DNA of 64,000 nt, taken from CADEFX01 sp963840425. Its GTDB lineage: Bacteria > Pseudomonadota > Alphaproteobacteria > Rhizobiales > Hyphomicrobiaceae. Below are positions 61,021 to 64,000 of this stretch, in pieces (the stretch's first letter is position 1; each line of letters starts with the position of its first letter). Both the position numbers and the translations under genes were made by a program. The notes under the pieces are model-generated. The model worked only from the letters and a program-made list of their open reading frames with translations. It searched no databases and was not told the DNA's origin. Where the stretch lies: assembly GCA_963840425.1 (NCBI GenBank), contig CAWIYZ010000010.1, positions 62,001 to 126,000 on the forward strand. Reading direction: 5' to 3'.

Positions 61021-62073
61021 TCAGCTGGATTTAGCCGCGAGGCCGTACTTCTTGCCGACCAGCGCATCCCACTTGGCGGCGCACGCGTCCCCACAGCGCT
61101 TGGCCCAGCTCTTCAGCACGACGTCGTTGAGCGCCTTGTCGCGCGCCTTGAGGTCGTCCTCGGACGGCTTCACCAACGTCAGCTTCCCTGGCGGCCCAGC
61201 GGAGCATGCCCCCGTGCCGGTTGTGCAGGCGACGCCCTCTTCGGTCTCCGCCACAACGGTCTTCCAGGATTTATCCTCCAGCGCCTTGAACTCCTTCGTC
61301 AGAAGCGCGCGCGTATCGGGCGAAAGCTTGTTCCAACTCGTGAGATTTGCCACCCACATACCAACCGTGAAGCCCACTGGCAGCCGGTACAACGTGTTGG
61401 TCACTTCCGGCCACTTCGCCTTGTAGGCGGGCATCGTTCCCGTGATACCGCAATCCACCACGCCCTTCTCGAGAGCCGGGACGACCTCGCCGAAGGCAAT
61501 CGTCACGGACGAGCCGCCGAGCGCAGCCACAAGATCCGCTTGGGACGTGCCCTGCACGCGCACCTTCTTGCCCTTCAGATCCGCGATGCTCTTGATCTCG
61601 CCTCTGCAGTAGAAATTCTGCTCCGGCCAGGTGAAGGACGCCAGGATGATGGCGTTGTGCCGTTCCTTCATCACCGTTTGCATTTCGGGCATCCAGGCAT
61701 CGGTGAGCTCGCGGCTCATCTCGAAGCTGCGCGCCACGCCGGCTATATCCACGGCCTCGATGACGGCGCCGCCGTCCTCGACGTAAATCGGCAAGGCCGC
61801 GGCGAAGTCGAACACGCCCTGCTTCAACAGCCGCAGGACCTCGGTGCCCTTCAGATTGACTTCGGTGACGGATTTGAGATTGGCCTTGATCTGGCCGCCG
61901 GAGACCTTCGGCAAATCCTCGTTCCAGAACGGCTGTTCGAGCACCTTCCAGTTGGTCAGGAAATTCCACGTCCCGATGACGTTGAATTCCTTCTTGTCGA
62001 TCTGCTGCGCGTGGGCGCTACCGCAAGAGAGCACCACGCTCGCAACCAGCGTTGCGGCGAACTTCAAACGCAT
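61021..62073 (-). CDS. TRAP transporter substrate-binding protein DctP
   Basis: A 350-residue periplasmic protein, first gene of the TRAP operon. It has a signal peptide (MRLKFAATLVASVVLSCGSAHA), then N-V-I-G-T-W-N-F-L-T-N-W and S-G-G-Q-I-K-A-N-L-K-S-V-T-E-V. The ligand region has K-V-R-V-Q-G-T-S-Q-A and F-G-E-V-V-P-A-L-E-K-G-V-V-D-C. Four cysteines near the C-terminus (G-V-A-C, G-A-C-S, K-R-C-G-D-A-C) could form disulfides. Ligand unknown. Confidence 0.92.
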   Translation of the reverse strand: MRLKFAATLVASVVLSCGSAHAQQIDKKEFNVIGTWNFLTNWKVLEQPFWNEDLPKVSGGQIKANLKSVTEVNLKGTEVLRLLKQGVFDFAAALPIYVEDGGAVIEAVDIAGVARSFEMSRELTDAWMPEMQTVMKERHNAIILASFTWPEQNFYCRGEIKSIADLKGKKVRVQGTSQADLVAALGGSSVTIAFGEVVPALEKGVVDCGITGTMPAYKAKWPEVTNTLYRLPVGFTVGMWVANLTSWNKLSPDTRALLTKEFKALEDKSWKTVVAETEEGVACTTGTGACSAGPPGKLTLVKPSEDDLKARDKALNDVVLKSWAKRCGDACAAKWDALVGKKYGLAAKSS

Positions 62074-62231
62074 GAATTCCCCTCCCTATGACAACTCGAA
62101 CGGACCAGCCCATTTTGGAGCTTACCAATACCATCCCTCAAGAATTCACGCCGCGCAATAGTGGCAGTCGCCCTAACTCCGGGCACGACATATCGGCAAC
62201 CGGCTGAAATTCGAGGCAATTCAGAAAGAAA

Positions 62232-62252
62232 GTGGTGCCGCAAGAGGGACTC
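62232..62252 (-). other. tRNA-Thr 3'-end copy (putative attachment site remnant)
   Basis: 21 bases (GTGGTGCCGCAAGAGGGACT + C) identical to 63281-63301, the 3' end of the tRNA-Thr gene. Same orientation, 1,049 bases apart. Duplication of a tRNA 3' end is the usual footprint of site-specific integration. The rest of the 300-base gap 62074-62373 holds no gene. Confidence 0.6.
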
Positions 62253-62373
62253 AAGAGGCGACAACTTCTATGGTGACAGTCACGTAGGCGGCAGCAGGAA
62301 GGGCGAGCGCACATACGTTTAGGTGCAACCAAGGGAAACTTGGTCCGGCGTGAGCTCAACAGGGAGATCCCAA

Positions 62374-62568
62374 ATGAACGTACAAGAAGTCATGCTTGGT
62401 ATAGCGTTCATCGGAGCGGCAAGCCTGGCCTGGTGGATCGCACTGCCGCGCGACGGGGTGGTGCCCGCGTTTCTGCGCAATGATCAAGTCCAAGCCTACT
62501 ACGCAGTAGCGATACTCGGCGGCTATGGTATTGGTCTCGCCAACATCATTACGGGCTTGTGGCCCTGA
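62374..62568 (+). CDS. Small two-helix membrane protein
   Basis: A 64-residue protein; ATG at 62374 has AGGGAG upstream. Two hydrophobic segments (about 4-22 and 42-60) are joined by a short charged loop, L-P-R-D-G-V-V-P-A-F-L-R-N-D-Q-V-Q. No family recognised. It lies between the two tRNA-end copies, so it may be cargo of a former element. Confidence 0.6.
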   Translation: MNVQEVMLGIAFIGAASLAWWIALPRDGVVPAFLRNDQVQAYYAVAILGGYGIGLANIITGLWP

Positions 62569-62641
62569 GTGAAGCGACCCGAAAATTTTCAAACTGAGGC
62601 GCTACCCGTCACGTAGACTGCTAAGGGTTCACGTTAAACAG

Positions 62642-62674
62642 AAAAAGGCCCGCATCTGGTTAGGACGACGGGCC
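62642..62674 (-). terminator. Intrinsic terminator, minus strand
   Basis: GGCCCG (62647-62652) pairs with CGGGCC (62669-62674), and on the minus strand the stem is followed by TTTTT (62642-62646). There is no convincing protein gene directly upstream on the minus strand, which suggests it ends a non-coding transcript. Confidence 0.5.
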
Positions 62675-62850
62675 AGTCAACTTCCTGAGGAGGTAGCGCC
62701 GGAGGAAAGAAGCGAAACCGGCGCTAGCCCCAGAGACCCAAGACTCCGCTGCGACCGGATTTATTCCATCCGTGCAATTCCGGACCAAGTTTCCGGTTGC
62801 ACCCACTCTCGTCCCTACTGATCTTTTCATGACCGTAGGGAGAAACCCGC
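62642..62850 (-). ncRNA. Possible structured small RNA in the tRNA-bounded segment
   Basis: Ends with the terminator at 62642-62674. Contains a perfect 9-bp hairpin TAGCGCCGG (62694-62702) / CCGGCGCTA (62718-62726) and a further CCGGA/TCCGG pair near 62780-62797. No promoter identified; the 5' end is unknown. No named RNA family recognised. Confidence 0.3.
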
Positions 62851-63045
62851 GTGATCCGTCTGACCGATTGGGTCCCATCAGCGGGCCTAGCCGTGGCCAT
62901 CATGCTTGTCGTTTGGCTGTGCTCCTCGCACGACTGCTTTGGGGTGCGCCACAGGGTGCAGACCAGCGCCTCTTTCTGCCACCCACAGTATGGCTGCGGG
63001 ATACCCAACGGGATGGCCTTACGGAATTGGCACCACGTGGACTAG
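62851..63045 (+). CDS. Possible small membrane protein (GTG start)
   Basis: A 64-codon frame starting GTG with AGGGAG nine bases upstream. Predicted product M-I-R-L-T-D-W-V-P-S-A-G-L-A-V-A-I-M-L-V then a Cys/His-rich tail. One transmembrane helix. It overlaps other open frames and has no recognised family, so it may not be real. Confidence 0.3.
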   Translation: MIRLTDWVPSAGLAVAIMLVVWLCSSHDCFGVRHRVQTSASFCHPQYGCGIPNGMALRNWHHVD

Positions 63046-63123
63046 CTAAGGGTCACCTGGGGATTTCTGTGAGAAATTTTCTTCGATGAGTTCTTGGCCT
63101 GGCGTGGCCCCCACCCCCGTTGC

Positions 63124-63144
63124 GCCGCAACAGCTCAGTCGGTA
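63124..63144 (+). other. Inverted fragment resembling the 5' half of tRNA-Thr
   Basis: GCCGCAACAGCTCAGTCGGT (63124-63143) plus A matches the first 21 bases of the tRNA-Thr gene (63357-63337, minus strand) at 19 of 21 positions, but on the opposite strand. It is followed by sequence that does not complete a tRNA. Region 63046-63281 otherwise holds nothing recognisable. Confidence 0.45.
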
Positions 63145-63281
63145 AGTCAGGCCGCAGGCCTGCGACAGCGAACGAAGTGAGCGGAGCACATCCAACCAGA
63201 TGAAATCCTCCCTGGTCATTACCAGGTCATCACTTTTCGCTGGTAGCGGACCTCTGAAATCGCCTAAGTCATTGAAAATAG

Positions 63282-63357
63282 TGGTGCCGCAAGAGGGACT
63301 CGAACCCCCGACCCCCGCATTACGAATGCGGTGCTCTACCGGCTGAGCTATTGCGGC
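63282..63357 (-). tRNA. tRNA-Thr (anticodon CGU)
   Basis: The minus strand gives a 76-base cloverleaf: acceptor GCCGCAA pairing with TTGCGGC, D-arm GCTC...GAGC, anticodon stem CCGCA with loop TTCGTAA and TGCGG, T-arm with GGTTCGAGTCC, and an encoded CCA at 63284-63282. Anticodon CGT reads ACG threonine codons. Its 3' end is duplicated at 62232-62252. Confidence 0.95.
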
Positions 63358-63457
63358 AAACCGGACCGGATGGACGTGGAAGCCATAGCCGCAGCGATGC
63401 AGCTTGGCAAGGCGGCGCGGATCCGCGCCGGTGCGCGGGTTTGTCGGCGCGATTGGG

Positions 63458-64000
63458 TCAATGCGCATATGCAGGCGCCACGAGCGCCTTCTCGAGCCCC
63501 CAGGCGTCCCCCAACCCCAGTCCGCGCATGTTGACGCGACGGCGCGAGCTGAGATGGAAGCGGCCGGCCAGGTGCGCCCTGGCGCGCGATGAGATCAGGA
63601 TCTGGCCGGATTGCGCCTGCCGCTCCAGCCGCGCCGCCAGGTTCACCGTGTCGCCCCAGACATCGTAGGAGAACTTGTTGCCGCCGATCACGCCTGCCAT
63701 GACCGGACCGGCGGCGATACCGATGCGCAAGCGCAGCTTCAAACCGGTCTCATCCGACATCTGCCGGACAACAGCCAGCATATCGAGCGCCAGTCGTGCC
63801 AGCCGCTCGCAGTGATCGCGCCTCGGCTGCGGTACGCCCGCTACGGCCATATAGCCGTCGCCAATGGTCTTGATCTTTTCGACACCATGGCAGACGGCCA
63901 GCGCGTCGAACTCGCGCGTCAGATTGTCGAGCAGGCCGACGGTCTGCTGACCACCGAGCTTCCTGGCGATGCTGACGAAACCCTCGATGTCGGCGAACAG
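63458..64000 (-). CDS. Class III adenylate/guanylate cyclase domain protein (N-terminal part outside window)
   Basis: The last 180 residues of a nucleotide cyclase. At the window edge L-F-A-D-I-E-G-F holds a metal-binding aspartate; then K-I-K-T-I-G-D-G-Y-M-A-V-A-G-V-P, G-L-K-L-R-L-R-I-G-I-A-A-G-P-V-M-A-G-V-I-G and D-V-W-G-D-T-V-N-L-A-A-R-L-E complete the catalytic core. Both the lysine and aspartate for adenine recognition regions appear present, favouring cAMP. The domain order upstream is not visible. Confidence 0.9.
   Translation of the reverse strand: MFADIEGFVSIARKLGGQQTVGLLDNLTREFDALAVCHGVEKIKTIGDGYMAVAGVPQPRRDHCERLARLALDMLAVVRQMSDETGLKLRLRIGIAAGPVMAGVIGGNKFSYDVWGDTVNLAARLERQAQSGQILISSRARAHLAGRFHLSSRRRVNMRGLGLGDAWGLEKALVAPAYAH

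Noticed and set aside
62724..63008. 94-codon minus-strand frame in the tRNA-bounded segment
   Set aside because: No ribosome site or domain; overlaps a hairpin-rich stretch and another weak frame.

Overview
The window comes from a GC-rich alphaproteobacterium, most likely Hyphomicrobiales (Rhizobiales). Gene order supports this: xerC / fsa / priA / atpHAGDC; envC-ctpA next to rppH; a HIG1-domain protein, PduO-type cobalamin adenosyltransferase, rhomboid and etfBA-3-hydroxybutyryl-CoA dehydrogenase; plus a BA14K protein. The genus cannot be fixed by eye.

Layout. 1-16 kb: mostly minus-strand catabolic and uptake genes (two TRAP loci, a Bug/TTT binding protein, phytanoyl-CoA-type dioxygenase, GNAT, methyltransferase, SDR, molybdopterin oxidoreductase, DUF559, enolase-superfamily enzyme, asparaginase, a BKACE/hydroxyacyl-CoA dehydrogenase pair, FAD oxidoreductase). 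16.2-17.3 kb: an IS110-family element with a structured 5' non-coding end. 17.4-20.1 kb: an ECF sigma factor transcribed with a membrane-anchored von Willebrand A protein. 20.4-26.5 kb: aminotransferase, Ldh-type dehydrogenase, a group of small exported proteins, an atypical SDR and a TraB/GumN protein. 26.5-38.2 kb: core genes xerC, fsa, priA and the ATP synthase F1 operon, the latter with an extra small CPFCG protein between atpD and atpC. 38.2-42.3 kb: two RppH-type Nudix genes, ctpA and envC. 42.5-47.5 kb: HIG1 protein, cobalamin adenosyltransferase, rhomboid, electron-transfer flavoprotein and 3-hydroxybutyryl-CoA dehydrogenase. 47.6-58.5 kb: SDRs, DUF1127, hydrolases, a uronate-type set (UxaA family, uronate dehydrogenase), an isocitrate-lyase-family enzyme, thiolase, histidine phosphatase and CoxG. 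59-62 kb: a complete DctP-DctQ-DctM TRAP operon. 62.2-63.4 kb: a tRNA-Thr(CGU) bordered by tRNA fragments and small ORFs, resembling a relic integration site. The right edge cuts a class III nucleotide cyclase.

Three things stand out. (1) Three copies of a composite palindromic element, each two ~75-bp hairpin units joined by a conserved 13-14 bp spacer and ending in CTAGTGT/ACACTAG; two copies in opposite orientation flank the HIG1 gene. (2) The IS110 transposase is preceded by ~190 nt with long-range complementarity, a candidate bridge RNA. (3) Five otherwise intact genes carry six frameshifts, every one equivalent to a single inserted base, including in etfB and envC; this pattern looks more like sequencing insertions than gene decay, so these genes may be intact in the organism.
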